A stretch of DNA of 64,000 nucleotides from Prorocentrum cordatum (Eukaryota; Sar; Dinophyceae; Prorocentrales; Prorocentraceae): the NCBI GenBank assembly GCA_963575745.1, contig CAUYUJ010014756.1:86150-150149 (forward strand), given 5' to 3'. The translations under genes and the position numbers were made by a program. Positions within the stretch are counted from its first letter, which is position 1. Every line of letters begins with the position of its first letter. A model generated the notes under the pieces. The model was not told where the DNA came from. It ran no database searches and saw only the letters and a list, made by a program, of their open reading frames with translations. Positions 1 to 10,319 of the stretch are shown one piece after another.

Positions 1-5
1 ATTAT

Positions 6-470
6 CTGCGGTAGGTTAAGCAAGGGTTGCTCACCAGACTGGGGGGCCCAAAAAGGGAGAGGAAGCGGAAGAGGTGGAGGAGGAGTAGGAGGGGGAGGAG
101 GACGAGGACGGGGGGGAGGGACTGGGGGAGGAGGTGGAGGAGGAGGAATGGATGAAGGGGGATGGGTGCCCTCCTCCTCCTCATCCTCCTCTCCCCCTCC
201 TCCTTTTCCTCCTCCTCCTTCTCCTCATGCACCACTTCCTCCTCGTCCACTTGGTTGTTCAAACATGCTTTAGGAAAACGAAAAACAACCGGTCCTCCTC
301 CTCCTCCTCCTCCTCCTCCTCCTCCCCCCTTTCCTCCCGGACCTCCTCACCCCCCCCCCCCGAGGGGCGGCAGCAGCTGTCCTCCGTAGAGCGGAGGTTA
401 GATCATTGGAGGATGGGGAGGAGGAGGGAGAGGAGGTGGTGGATGACCAGTTTGTTACCCCTTGCTTAAC
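6..470 (-). mobile_element. Introner-like intron with terminal inverted repeats
   Basis: On the minus strand a GT donor at 470-469 follows an open exon, and a good CAG acceptor lies at 8-6. Just inside the ends is a 13-bp perfect inverted repeat, GGTTAAGCAAGGG (14-26 and, reversed, 459-471), followed on both sides by ACTGG. The interior is mostly GGA/TCC repeat. Read without splicing, the frame stops at the TAA inside the inverted repeat. Inference: a transposon-like unit acting as an intron. The exon beyond position 5 is off the window, so its frame cannot be tested. Confidence 0.6.
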
Positions 471-1777
471 CCAACACCTTCCGCCGATCCTCCTCGCTGT
501 GAATCATCACAAGGATCTCGTGGCTCTGGCAATCGCGTTCGTAACCCCACAAAGGGTCTACGTCTCCCCATTCATCATCATCCATAGATACATTATCGTA
601 GTTGTGCATGTTTTCCAACAGTGTTTTGCAAAGGAAACATGGATGGAACCCCGAGCCGAGCCCTCTCAGCCCATAGGTCACAGATTGCTCAATGAGGTCT
701 CCTTTGAGCCAAATGACCACGCCTTTACGTATCGGGACCCCAGCAGCTGCCCCCCTGGGATCACTAGGCTGGAATTGTATATTCTCATGGTTGTAGCGAG
801 GCATTTCACCAGCAAGCAAAGATTTGACCGACCAGCCCATCATGAGCATTATTGGGTAGTATGTCCACCACCCGCGGCAGCCGCACCGACAAAGATCACT
901 CTTTCGCAGAATAGCAACAGTGTGACGCTTAGCATGCGGCACTAAATGGCAGAAGAATGCACACAACGTGTCGACCTTACCCACCCGCTCTGAACGAGTG
1001 TACCGGATGCCGTCTGAGTACAGACTGACGAGCAAAGGCTTCTCTGGTAAGCAACTGCGCACTCCAGGGTGCCAACTGAACACTCTTCGTGGAGCTTAGA
1101 CGCCCTGCGAACCCCCACACGATACCTTCATATGTATATGTTGCAGTACGTTATGATCAGGAACGCACGGATGCACGCCCACTTGTGCGCATGTATGTGT
1201 ATTTGTACTTAGGCACGTGTGTGGTATGTGTATGTGTATGTATGCATGTATGGTATGTGTGTGCATGTATGTACAAATGTGTGTATGTATGTGTATGTAT
1301 GTTGTGTCTCTGGGATCGCGCAATGGCTTCCAAACTCCATTTAATATGCCAGGCCGAAAACTCCTCGTCTCCCGCCAACATCTCACGCGACAGTTCTGGT
1401 GATGTATTCACCTGATCACGGATTGCTTCGTGTATGGGCACGGTGGGTATGTGTTTAATTGTTCTCCCAAGACCTTTCGAGAAAATCGGCACATCTATCC
1501 AATAATACGCCTCTCGGGGCCTCTTCGGGACGACTGTGTCCAGGTGTGCTTGATAACTCCCCCCTGTGTTTCTTGGGTGAAGTCCAAGACGGCCAACGTC
1601 TCCAAGGGACCCCGCTTCTTTAGCATGCCACGCAATTATGCACATATCTTTCGCCGACATGGGTCGGCTCTCGCTATACATAGTGAGCAAAAACTTGTAC
1701 AACTCATTGCCTGCGTCCTCCCGACGCCGAAGATCGTCCCGCTCTCTGTGCCACGCCTCGCCCCATCGATTATGCAT
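471..1777 (-). CDS. Dinoflagellate multicopy hypothetical protein, CxCGCRGW family, 3' end off window
   Basis: Two open minus-strand blocks, about 1777-1313 and 1095-471, lie in different frames and are separated by TG-rich sequence, so they are read as exons 1 and 2. The ATG at 1777-1775 opens with MHNRWGEAWHRERDDLRRRE. Exon 1 carries SAKDMCIIAWHAKEAG and ends near WSLEAIARS. Exon 2 carries LYSDGIRYT, then RKSDLCRCGCRGWW, then HPCFLCKTLL, and ends at the donor of the intron at 6-470. I recognise this order from a protein family recurring in dinoflagellate genomes; its function is unknown. The paired cysteines suggest metal binding, which is only inference. The frame stays open upstream of the ATG but is low complexity there. 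Exact splice sites between the two exons are unresolved. It may be a functional gene or a transposon-borne gene. Confidence 0.6.
1096..1312 (-). other. Probable intron rich in TG/CATA repeats
   Basis: Between the two coding blocks the plus strand reads as interrupted (TG)n and TATG repeats, densest at 1190-1310. Translating through it on the minus strand gives a His/Thr/Tyr run unlike the flanking protein, and a TAA at 1098-1096 closes the frame of the downstream exon. No canonical GT donor is obvious at the upstream edge. Confidence 0.5.
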
Positions 1778-1837
1778 GGTGTCTCGCTGGGGGTGGCCCG
1801 AAGCGAAATCACTTGGACCAAAATTCTTAACAGCAAT

Positions 1838-2290
1838 TTCGGGATTCGCATTTTTCGGGATTCGTATTTTTCTGGACGCCATTTCGGGGTTCCTATTTTT
1901 CTGGGTTCGTATCGTCGCCACTGCTGGATTCGCCTGTGCTGGAGTTCCCCTAGTCGCCACTACTGGATTCGCCTCTGCTGGTTTCGCCTCGCTGTTGGAG
2001 AGGCCTCGTCGCCAGGTCCGCATCGGAAGCCGCATCAGAACGCACCCCATGGGAGGAGCAGGAGCAGGAGCAGGAACAGGAGCAGGAGCAGGGTGAGGAC
2101 CGATAGGAGCAGGAGCAGGATCTAACGGTAGGAGCAGGAGCATCGTAGCCACATCGGCGTTTCCAGAAGGCAGGGGGCCCGAGGCGGTGGTTCGCCGAAG
2201 GCGTCTTGGATGCATGCAAAGGACAACAAGGAGGAGGAGGAGGAGGAGGAGGAGGAGGAGGAGGAGCAGGATGAGGACGAGGATGAGCAG
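1838..2290. repeat. Minisatellites and GGAGCA/GGA arrays
   Basis: At 1838-1920 a roughly 20-bp unit with TTTTTCGGGATTCG recurs; at 1915-1990 CTGGATTCGCCT recurs. At 2050-2125 there is a GGAGCA array and at 2226-2275 a GGA array. Long open frames across this stretch come from the repeats. Confidence 0.8.
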
Positions 2291-2617
2291 GACCACACGG
2301 CGAGGAGGAGTTTGGAGCGCACCAGCAGCGATCGGGAACGTTGCTGCACGGCGGCCGCCTCGGCTGCAGCTCTCGGCTGCACCTCTCGCGTGCAGGCTGG
2401 GGCACGAGACATAGTACTTCGGACCTCTGGGGCACGAGATGTTTTGGGACTCTAGAACGCCCTGAGACCCTGGGACCCTGGGAAACCATTTTGGGACCCT
2501 CGTTTCGAAGCTAGTGCCCCAGCCAGCGGAAGAAAAATTGTCGCCTGGCCGCCTCGCTCGCTGGCGCTGTGGCGTCAACATGCGTGCGTACCCTACTCGC
2601 GCTGATGACCAGACCGT

Positions 2618-3410
2618 GCGTGCCCTCCCTCCTCCTCCTCCTCCTCCTCCTCCTCCTCCTCCTCCTCCTCCTCTTCCTCCCCCTCCCTCCTACCTCCTCT
2701 CGGATATATGGACATCTTCTGCCCGTCCCCTCCCCTCGCCCCAAACCGCTGAACAAAATCAAAGTGTTAACACAACATTTTTGGCAGAAGCTGGATTTTG
2801 TCCGGAGAGAGCAAAATTTTGTGGTCAAATGCAACGCATCCAAACTCATCCCAAACTCACCCCAAACTCATCCCAAACTCATCCCGAACTCATCCCGAAA
2901 CTCATCCCCAAAAAAGTTGTACTTTATATATATATATATATATATATGGTTCGGTGTGTGTCTTCATCCCAAACTCACCCCAAACTCATCCCAAACTCAT
3001 CCCGAACTCATCTCGACGTTCGTCCTTCGATTTACGTGTGCACACGCGGTTTGTCCTGGAAAAAACGAACACAGCTGAACAACATCAAAAAAATATAACA
3101 AAAGAAGAATATTCCATGGACATATCCAACAATATAAACCAAAATCAGAAACTTCTATGCCCTTTTCGAAAATTATATGCCCTTTTCGAAAACTATATGT
3201 CCTTTTCGAAAATTATATGTCCTTTTCCTCCAGAGGCCTCCTCCTCCCGCCCCTCCTTCTCCTCCTCCCCTCCTCCCCTCCTCCTCCCTCCTCCTCCTCC
3301 CCTCCTCCTCCCCTCCTCCTCCTCCCTCCTCCTCCTCGGCCTCTCCCCTTCTTTCTCGTCCCCTCCTCCACCTCCTCCTCCTCCTCCTGCTCCTCCCTCT
3401 CCTTCCACGG
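2618..3410. repeat. TCC arrays, 12-bp tandem repeat, AT run and 20-bp repeat
   Basis: TCC arrays lie at 2625-2695 and 3236-3410. Between them, CCCAAACTCATC is tandemly repeated at 2838-3013, interrupted by an AT run at 2925-2947. A 20-bp unit (CCTTTTCGAAAATTATATGY) is repeated 3.5 times at 3158-3230. No coding signal. Confidence 0.85.
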
Positions 3411-3539
3411 CTCGCATCAGGCAAATGCCTTCGCCACCTTACTCGAACGAGTCTGTAGGTGCGAGCGACGGCCCAGGACTTAGCGCAGAGACTCGGCTCT
3501 GCTCGACGCGCGCGCGCGGGCCTCGATGACGTAGAACTC

Positions 3540-6500
3540 CTAGTCCTGCGACGTGTTCACGTCCTCGGCCTCCTTGAACTTGTCGTGCATGCCGACGAGG
3601 CGCGTGATCTCGGACTGCACCTTGGCGATCTTGGGCGCCAGCTTCTTCGACAGGCTGGCGATGGCGGGCGCGAAGGACTCCTCGCCGCGGTCGGCCTTAA
3701 CCTTGGCGAAGTCCGTCAAGAGCAGCTCACTCAAGATACCCCCTGGAGTGGACAACGACTTCAGGTCATCGAGGGCCTTGTTGATCTTGGACGTGTTCGG
3801 CTCGTTGTTGGCCCACGACCACTCCGACTGCGTGGTGATGCTGGTGAGCAGGTACTCCGCCCTCGTTGTCACCTGGCCGTAGCTGGAGACGAGGTCCTTC
3901 ATCTCCTGCTCCCTCTTCCTTGTCTCGGCCTTGGCCGCTTTGGCATCGGCTTTGGCCTGGTCGGCGTCGGGGGCGGCCTCGCTGGAGTCCGCGGCGGCCG
4001 CGGCGGCCGCCGCCGCGGCCTTCGCCTTGGGCTTCGCCTTGCTCTTGGACCCCTTGCCCTTGCCCTTGCTCTTGGCAGGCGTGGCCACTGCAGGCGGGCT
4101 CGGGCTCGGGCTCGGAGGCTCGGCAGGCTTCGGATCCGCCGCCGCCGCGCCGTTCTGCTGCCTCTGGGCCCACCCCTGTCCGCACGCCCCGCACGCCGCG
4201 ACGTCAAGGCCGCACTTGCACAGGCTTTTCTGGTCATCTGCAGCTGGTGCTGGCGACGGCGCGGCCGCCGCGGCGGTACCTGTAGGGGCGGCGCCCGCGG
4301 CGGAGGTACCGGTAGGGGCGGCGGCCGCGGCGGCCGTGGCGCCCGCGGCGGAGTGGCTCCCGAGCGCCACGTCCGTCGTCTTGCTCAAGAGGCGCCTCCG
4401 CTTCGCACTGGACTCCGCGTCCCCCTGGTCGGTGAGCATGCCGTTCACGAACTGGTCCACCAGGTCGCCCTGGTCTCCGAACTCGCGCTGGTGCTCGCTC
4501 CACTTCTTCTCGAACCTCCAGGTGTGCTTGGACTGCACGTGCAAGAACTCCATCCTGCGAGAGAACCTGTTCATCTTTGTGAACGGCGCGCCCAACTTCA
4601 TGCACGTCAATGCAATGTTGAGCGCTGCGAGGGCGCCGCTCTCCGTGATGCCGATCCCGCTCTCCTCGCGCGCAATGACCTCGAACGGCTTGTGGATGCC
4701 CCAGTCGCCGATCTCCTCGGCCTCCGTCTTGACCTGCTCTCGGGACTTCTGGACCTTGGCCCACTCCCTGTCTACCCAGTCCAGCTTGAAGTCTGTCTTG
4801 TCATCGCGCAGCTTGAGCTTTTTCCACTTCGCCCTCTCTTCGGCGTTCTTCGCGAGCCACTTCCTGAACTTGCTGTCGATGGCCGTGCGCGCGGACACGT
4901 CGCGTGTCTCGAAGGCCCGCTTGAGCGTGGCGTGCCTGTCCTTCTCCTCCGTGTCGTCTGTCGGTGCAGCTGGGTCTGTCGGTGCACCTGGGTCTCAAAA
5001 AAAAAAAACTCCTCCTCCTCCTCCTCCTCCTCCTCTTCCTCCTCCTCCTCCTCTCTCGTTCCCCTCCTCCTCATCCTCCTCCTCATCCTCGTCCTCCTCG
5101 CGGGGGGAGGGGGGAGGATTCCCATTTTTGTTCCTGGGCCTCGTCCTCAGGACGAGCCCAGGAACAAAAATGGGAATCCTCCTCCTCCTTCTCCTCCTCC
5201 TCTTCCTCCTGCTTCTCCGTTGGGGCTGGTTCAATTGGGCCCGACGGCCTTGGTCGGCCGCGTCGCTCGCCACCTTCTGCATCTCCTGGGACAGCGCGAT
5301 GAGCTTCTGGCTGAGGACCTGCATGCCGTACTGCTGGACGAGTCCAGCCTCCAAGGGGTTCCCAGGGAGCTGCATTTTGCCAAGCTCGGCGGCCGCCTCC
5401 GTGCTCATGTTCAGCGGGTCGTGCTGGTTGGGCGGGCTCGCCAGCGGCACGAGGCCGACAGAGTCGAGGTTCGCCGCGGTCATGCCCAGCTTGGCTGGCG
5501 CGATCGGCTTCACGCCGATGGCCGTGGGGGCAGCAGCGACCAGTCCCACCTCGCGTGGGTCCACCTGTGCCAAGACTTTCACGCTCATGCCGCTCTCGAC
5601 CGGTGCCCCAGCCGCCTCCCCCAAGGCTGCCGCGATCGTGCTGGCCGCGGAGTCCGCGCTCGAACCGGGGGTCCCCTGGGCAGACGCAGTCCGAGCCCAG
5701 CGGCCCCGCTTCACCAGCGGGGAGGTGTCCGCGAGCTCGGCCTCCGCTGCCCAGGCTTCCGCGAGCTGCCTGCGCGCAGCCTCCAAGTTCTCCTGCGAGG
5801 AGAGGAGAAGGAGGAGGAGGAGAAAGAGGAGGAGGAGGAGGGAGAGGAGGAGGAGGAGGGAGGAGAGGGAGGGAGGAGGAGAGGAGGAGCAGAAGAGAGG
5901 AGGATGAGGAGGATGAGGAGAGGGGAGGAGCAGGAGGAGGAGGAGGAGCAGGAGGAGGAGGAGGAGGGAGAGGAGGAGGACGACGACGAAAGTCGACTCG
6001 GTCCTTCGACGGAGTCATGCCCGTCGGCTGGCGGTCCCTCGGCGGCGTGGCCAGCGGCGAGCCGTACGCGAGGGTGCTGTCGTGGTCCTGGCGCCGCGGG
6101 GCGGGAGCGTTGTCCTCCTCCTCCTCCTCCTCCTCCTCCTCCTCCTCCCTTTCCTCCTCATCCTCATCCTCATCCTCCTCCAGCCTCCTCCTCCACCTAC
6201 TCCTCCTACTCCCCCTTCTCCTCCTCCTCCTCCCCCTCTCCTCCTGTTCCTCCTCCTCCTCCTCCTCCTCCTCCTCCTCCTCCTCTTCCTCATCTTACTC
6301 CACAGGCCTCCTCCCCCCCGAGGAGGAGGAGGAGGAAGAGGAGGATGAGGATAAGGATGAGGAGGAGGACGAGGACGATGAGGATGAGGATCAGGATGAG
6401 GACGAGGATAAGATGAGGATGAGGATGAGGGTGAGGATGAAGATGATAATGATTTTTTCACGAGTCCCCTGCCGACTCGAGCCGTGCCGCCGTGTCGACG

Positions 6501-8324
6501 GTGTCGGCGTTCACTCGCTGTCGGACGCGTCGATCAGCCTGGCCTCTGCCAGCTCCATCGCGTTCAGCGTCGGCGGCGGCTCCACGACCTCATCGAACTT
6601 CAACGCTTTCGCGGCCCACTTCGGCCTCTCGATCTGCTTCGTGTTCGTCGTGACCTTGTTGTCGAAGACCACATGGGCTCCAGCCCTCGGCGGCGGCGTC
6701 GAGGGTACCGGAGGCGGCGCCGCCGCCGCAGGCGCCGAAGGTACCGGATGCTGCGCCGCCGCAGGCGCCGCCGCAGGCGCTGGAGCCTCGTCGCCCTCGC
6801 CCGTGCCCTTGTCGTCGGCTGGCTTCGTCGGCGCTGGAGCCTCGTCGCCCTTGTCGTCGGCTGGCTTCGCGGCGGCGGGCCTCTTGAGCAGTGCCTTGCC
6901 TGTCGCCCTCTTCGCTGGCGGCTGCTCGCCACTTTCCTTCTTCACGCGCTTGCCTGAAGCCTTGGCCGCATCTTCGTCGTCCTCCTCCTCGTCCTCTCCG
7001 TTGCCGTTCTTCACGTCGGGCTCGTTCGGAGCGGCGGTCTTGCCCCCTGGAGGCGCCACAGGTGCAAAGTTGACTAAGGTGGGGCCTCCTCCTCCCTCTT
7101 CCTTCCCCCTCCTCCTCCTCCGAATCCCCCCTCCTCCTCGAAATCCTCCTCCTCCTCCTCCTCCTCCTCCTCCCTCTTCCTCCTTCTCCTCCTCCTCCTC
7201 CTCCTCCTCTTCCTCCTCCTACCCCTCTTCCTCCTCATCTCTCCTCCCCCCTCCACCTTCCTCCTTAACCACATTTGCACCGTGGCGCCTGAGCCGCCTG
7301 GGCCGCCGCGGGTCTCCATCGCGGCCTTCACCTGCTTGACGAGCTCGAGCTTGGCCGCGTTGGCCTCCTCCTTGGTGCTGATCAGCTTCTTGTCGAACTT
7401 GTCGTACACGGCAGCCTTCATCAGATCGACCGCCTCCTGCTCATCAGCGAAGTAGCAGCTGTTCACCTGCGTCTGCTCCTCGTTCTTCGCCTTGCCATCC
7501 TCGTCCCACGTGGTCTTCATCACCTGCACGAGGCGCGTCTCGCTGCGGTCCTTCGCCATGCGCATCCAGATGACGGACTCATCCTGTAGCTCCAGCCTGG
7601 GCGGCATCTTCGGACCCGAAGCGCTGCCCTTCTTCTCCTCCTTCGCGTGCAAGTGCTCTGGGTACTTCCACTCGTTGCCGTCATCCCACTTCGCCGTGTA
7701 GTAGCCATCGACCGGACCTACCGTCGACTCTGGAGGCATCTCGGCCTGCGTGCCCCGACGAACCCGCACTGCGGATCCCTTGTACTCGTTGAACTTGTAG
7801 ACGTACTCGGGCTGGTCGCCGTCGCCTCCACCTCCCGCGCTGCTGCCGCTCTCGTACCCCACCTCGGCGAGCATCTCTTTGAACCACTTCGGGAACGAAG
7901 GGCGGCTCCACAATGACCCGCAATGCTTCGCGAACGTTCGCAACTTCGCGGCCTGCTCCTCCGTGTACGCGTCCAGCGTGTTGCCTGGGAAGTCCCACTG
8001 GAGGTCCTTGACGATCAACATGATCGCGTGCTTCGTAGCCTGCTTCGCAAGCGAGCAGTTCGGCGCGATCTTGTCGTGGATCACGATGGCGAGCGGCACC
8101 AAGGGCTTGATGCTCTTCTGGTCGTCCTTCGACGGGTGCTTCGAGAGGTCCTGGCGGTACTGCAGCCAGTCCGTCTTCGTGAAGAAGGGCGCGAGCGCGA
8201 CCTTCATGGCCTCCACGTCGCTGCAGGCGCACCCTCGCTGCGCCTGGCCCTCCTCCTCCTCGTCCGCCGGAGCGGCAGCCGCCGCTGCGGCCGCCGCGGC
8301 ACGGGGAGCCGCCGCTGCGGCCAT
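3540..8324 (-). CDS. Dinoflagellate multicopy hypothetical protein, five-exon model, retroposed gene
   Basis: Proposed exons: 8324-7289, 7046-about 6517, 6087-5998, 5792-5213 and 4993-3540 (TAG stop). Phases agree at the outer junctions and the product is about 1,229 aa. The first ATG (8324) lies 50 nt after a spliced-leader relic. In order: an Ala- and Glu-rich N-terminus; a conserved block (KVALAPFFTKTDWLQYRQDL); a short module near YVYKFNEYKGSAVRV with DGYYTAKWDDGNEW; a Lys/Pro/Ala linker with KRPAAAKPADDK; a 30-aa exon; a block near GRWARTASAQGTPGSS; GIHKPFEVIAREESGI; a KSKGKGKGSKSKAKPK linker; and a C-terminal helical part with QSEWSWANNEP. I recall this architecture from a multicopy dinoflagellate family of unknown function. 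Lys-rich linkers hint at nuclear or nucleic-acid association, which is inference. The exon 2/3 junction (near 6517) needs a GA donor or a 1-nt error, so the gene may be damaged there. Confidence 0.75.
4994..5212 (-). other. Intron 4 of the five-exon gene, GGA-rich, with a central palindrome
   Basis: A GC donor (AGAA|GCAGG) and a TTTTTTGAG acceptor give matching phase 1 on both sides. The interior is GGA repeat around a 66-bp inverted repeat (5115-5147 with 5149-5180, one extra base), whose arm reads CCCATTTTTGTTCCTGGGC. The poly-T run just before the acceptor acts as a polypyrimidine tract on the minus strand. Confidence 0.65.
5793..5997 (-). other. Intron 3 of the five-exon gene, GA/TC-rich
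   Basis: GT donor (CGA|GTCGAC) and a strong acceptor CTCCTCTCCTCGCAG|GAG, phase 0 on both sides. The 205-bp interior is an irregular pyrimidine-rich array on the minus strand. Confidence 0.65.
6088..6516 (-). other. Intron 2 of the five-exon gene, strand-switching TCC/GGA hairpin
   Basis: The acceptor GCGCCAG|GACCAC (6090-6088) is clear. The donor is not: the upstream exon reads to SDSE and then TGA at 6513-6511. Plus-strand TCC repeats at 6114-6305 face GGA repeats at 6320-6445, so the transcript could form a very long hairpin. Codons ADTVDTAARLESAGDS can be read past the stop in another frame, suggesting a 1-nt deletion or assembly error. Confidence 0.45.
7047..7288 (-). mobile_element. 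Intron 1 of the five-exon gene: introner-like, with inverted repeats at both ends
   Basis: With a GC donor (TCAG|GCGCC) and a CCTCCAG|GG acceptor the phase is 1 on both sides. The ends form an inverted repeat of about 28 bp: GGCGCCAC-GGTGCAAATG and onward pairs with GGCGCCACAGGTGCAAAG from the other end, both running to CTAAGG or TTAAGG. The interior is a GGA/TCC array. CAGG flanks both splice sites, as expected if insertion duplicated a short target. A GT donor 8 nt further in is possible but would break the phase. Confidence 0.65.
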
Positions 8325-8374
8325 GCCGCCGACAGCCCGTCTGCTGGAGACGGGAAGCTCAGCCCCAGAAACGG

Positions 8375-8395
8375 CTTGAGCCAAAATGCTACGGA
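8375..8395 (-). other. Genomic relic of the dinoflagellate spliced leader
   Basis: The minus strand reads CCGTAGCATTTTGGCTCAAG, the conserved dinoflagellate spliced leader with one C missing from GCCATT. In dinoflagellates the leader is added to mRNA by trans-splicing, so a copy in DNA directly upstream of a gene marks an mRNA that was reverse-transcribed and reinserted. It sits at the expected 5'-UTR position, 50 nt from the first ATG. Confidence 0.85.
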
Positions 8396-9360
8396 AGGAG
8401 GGGGCAGACGAGGATGACGAGGATCATGAGGGGAGCGACGGGATGAGGAGGATGAGGCATGTGATGAGGAGGATCAAGGAGATGGAGAGGGCTCAGGAAG
8501 AGAAGATGAGGGTCGTGGAGATGGAGGGAGAGGGAGGGGGAGAATCACGGAGGGACGAAAGAGAGGGAGGGGGAGAGGAGAGGAGATGAGAGGGAGAGGG
8601 AGGGGATGAGAAGGGAGAGGGACGAGATGAGAAGGGAGGGAGGTCGAGAAGGGATGAGAGGGAGAGGGAGGGAGGGAGAATCCTCATCCTCCCCCTCCCC
8701 TCCTCCTCCTCTCCCTCCTCCTCCTCCTCCTCCTCCCCTCCTTCTCCTCCTTCTCCTCCTCCTCTGGTGCCCTCCCCCTCCCTCTCCTCCTCCGCCTTCC
8801 CCCCGCGGGGCGGCAGCATCGGTCCTGCGGAGCGGCCATGCCCGCGAGGGTCGCGCTGCCCGCCAACCCGTCGAGGCTGTCCACCACGGTCTGCGCCTGT
8901 CGGCCGACGGGGGTGGTCCCTCCTCCTCCTCCTCCTCCTCCTCCTCCTTCTCCCCCTCCCTCCTCGTCCCTCCTCCTCCTCCTCCTCCTCCTCCTCCTCC
9001 TCCTCCTCCTCCTCCTCCTCCTTCTCCTCTCCCCCCTCCCTCCTCGTCCCTCCTCCTCCTCCTCCTCATCCCCCCCATGGCGAGCCTCCTTCTCGTTGCG
9101 CGGCGAGCTGCAGACCGTGCGCGCGGGCGTCACGTCCTGCTCCTGGGGATCGCGGGCCGTCTCCTCCTCATCCTCCTCCTCGTCCTCCCCCTCCTCCTCC
9201 GCCTCCTCCTCCTCTCCTCCTCCTCGTCGTCGTCCTCCTCCTCCTCCTCCTCGTCCTCCTCCCCCTTCTCCTCGTCCCTCCTCCTCCTCCTCCTCCTCCT
9301 CCTTCCTCCTCCTCCTCCTCCTCCTCCTCCTCCTCCTCCTCCTCCTCCTCCTCCTCCTCG
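8396..9360. repeat. Purine block followed by TCC arrays
   Basis: GA-rich plus-strand sequence (8396-8680) switches to pyrimidine-rich TCC (8690-8790), then TCC arrays at 8925-9070 and 9160-9360 with GC-rich spacers. The long open frames give Arg/Glu/Gly, Ser or Leu runs and are not supported as genes. Confidence 0.85.
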
Positions 9361-9830
9361 TCGTTCCTGCACGCTCGGCGTCGCCGCCGCGCTCGACGGC
9401 GCCGCCGTCGAGAGGGCGCCAGGCTCCGCCACCCGCTTGCCGCCGTCGAGGGGCGCGAGCTCGGGCGCGGGCTCCAGGGCCGCCATCCGTCGCGCGAGAG
9501 GCCGAGAGGCCCGCCACAAGAGGTCCGAGAGGGGGCCCGCCGCAAACGAATGGAGCCCACGTCGCGGCGGCGCGGCGGCGGCGGCGACGAAACCGGCCCC
9601 CACGAGCGGACCCACGAAGGGCCCAGCAGGGCCCCAAGGCGGACCAACAAGGCCCAAGGGCCCAACAAGGCCCAACGGGACCCGACCCTGGGGGCCTCAA
9701 CAGGGCCCCCAGGGACCTTTCTCGAGTTCTGGGGGTTTTGGGGGTGGGATGGGGTCGGGATTGGCGTCAAGCTAGCGAGCTCGAACGAGTCAATGGGTTC
9801 CACCCATTCCCACAGGCCCTCTCATAACAT
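9361..9830. other. GC-rich spacer, no gene seen
   Basis: GC-rich sequence containing repeated GGCCCAAGGGCCC-like blocks at 9600-9720. Six-frame reading gives only compositionally biased frames. Confidence 0.5.
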
Positions 9831-10160
9831 GTTCATTCTTTCCTTTTTCCTCCTCTCTTTTTCCTCCTCCTGCCCTTTCCCTCCTCCTCTCATTTTCCTC
9901 CTCCTGTCCTTTTCCTTTCCTTTTTCTGTCCTCCTCTCCTCCCACACTACTCATTTCCTGTTCCTCGTCCATTTTTTTTTGTGACGATGAAAGGCGCGCA
10001 ATCCTAATGAAAAACGCGAAACACGGAAACACGAAAACGAAAAGGCCACAAAACCGCCAAGTACAAAATAAAAAGGACATGGCGCCCAAGGCCTATTGAA
10101 AAGGCCACAAAACCGCCCAGGACAGAAACAGGCCACGGCCAACCTCAGGGTAAGCAGATC
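9831..10160. repeat. TTTTCCTCC array and a short duplicated block
   Basis: TTTTCCTCC-type repeats at 9835-9960, then a duplicated GGCCACAAAACCGCC segment at 10045-10125. Confidence 0.6.
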
Positions 10161-10319
10161 GTTTTGTACAGCCAAAGACTGAATTGATTTTTGCTTGTGA
10201 AGTAGTAAGGGGGCCGACGGAGGCGCGTAGTTCTGCATAGCATTGTGGGCAATACAGAGATCCCTACGCGCGCGCGTGGTGAGTTCTGTATTGTCCACAT
10301 ACAGAACTACGCGCTCCCC

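Noticed and set aside
700-725. TTTGAGCCAAATGACC, resembling the reverse of the spliced-leader end
   Set aside because: It lies inside conserved coding sequence (VVIWLKGDL) and matches only 9-10 nt.
3931-5907. Plus-strand open frames opposite the main gene
   Set aside because: They are shadows of a GC-rich minus-strand gene; conserved motifs and consistent splice phases are on the minus strand only.
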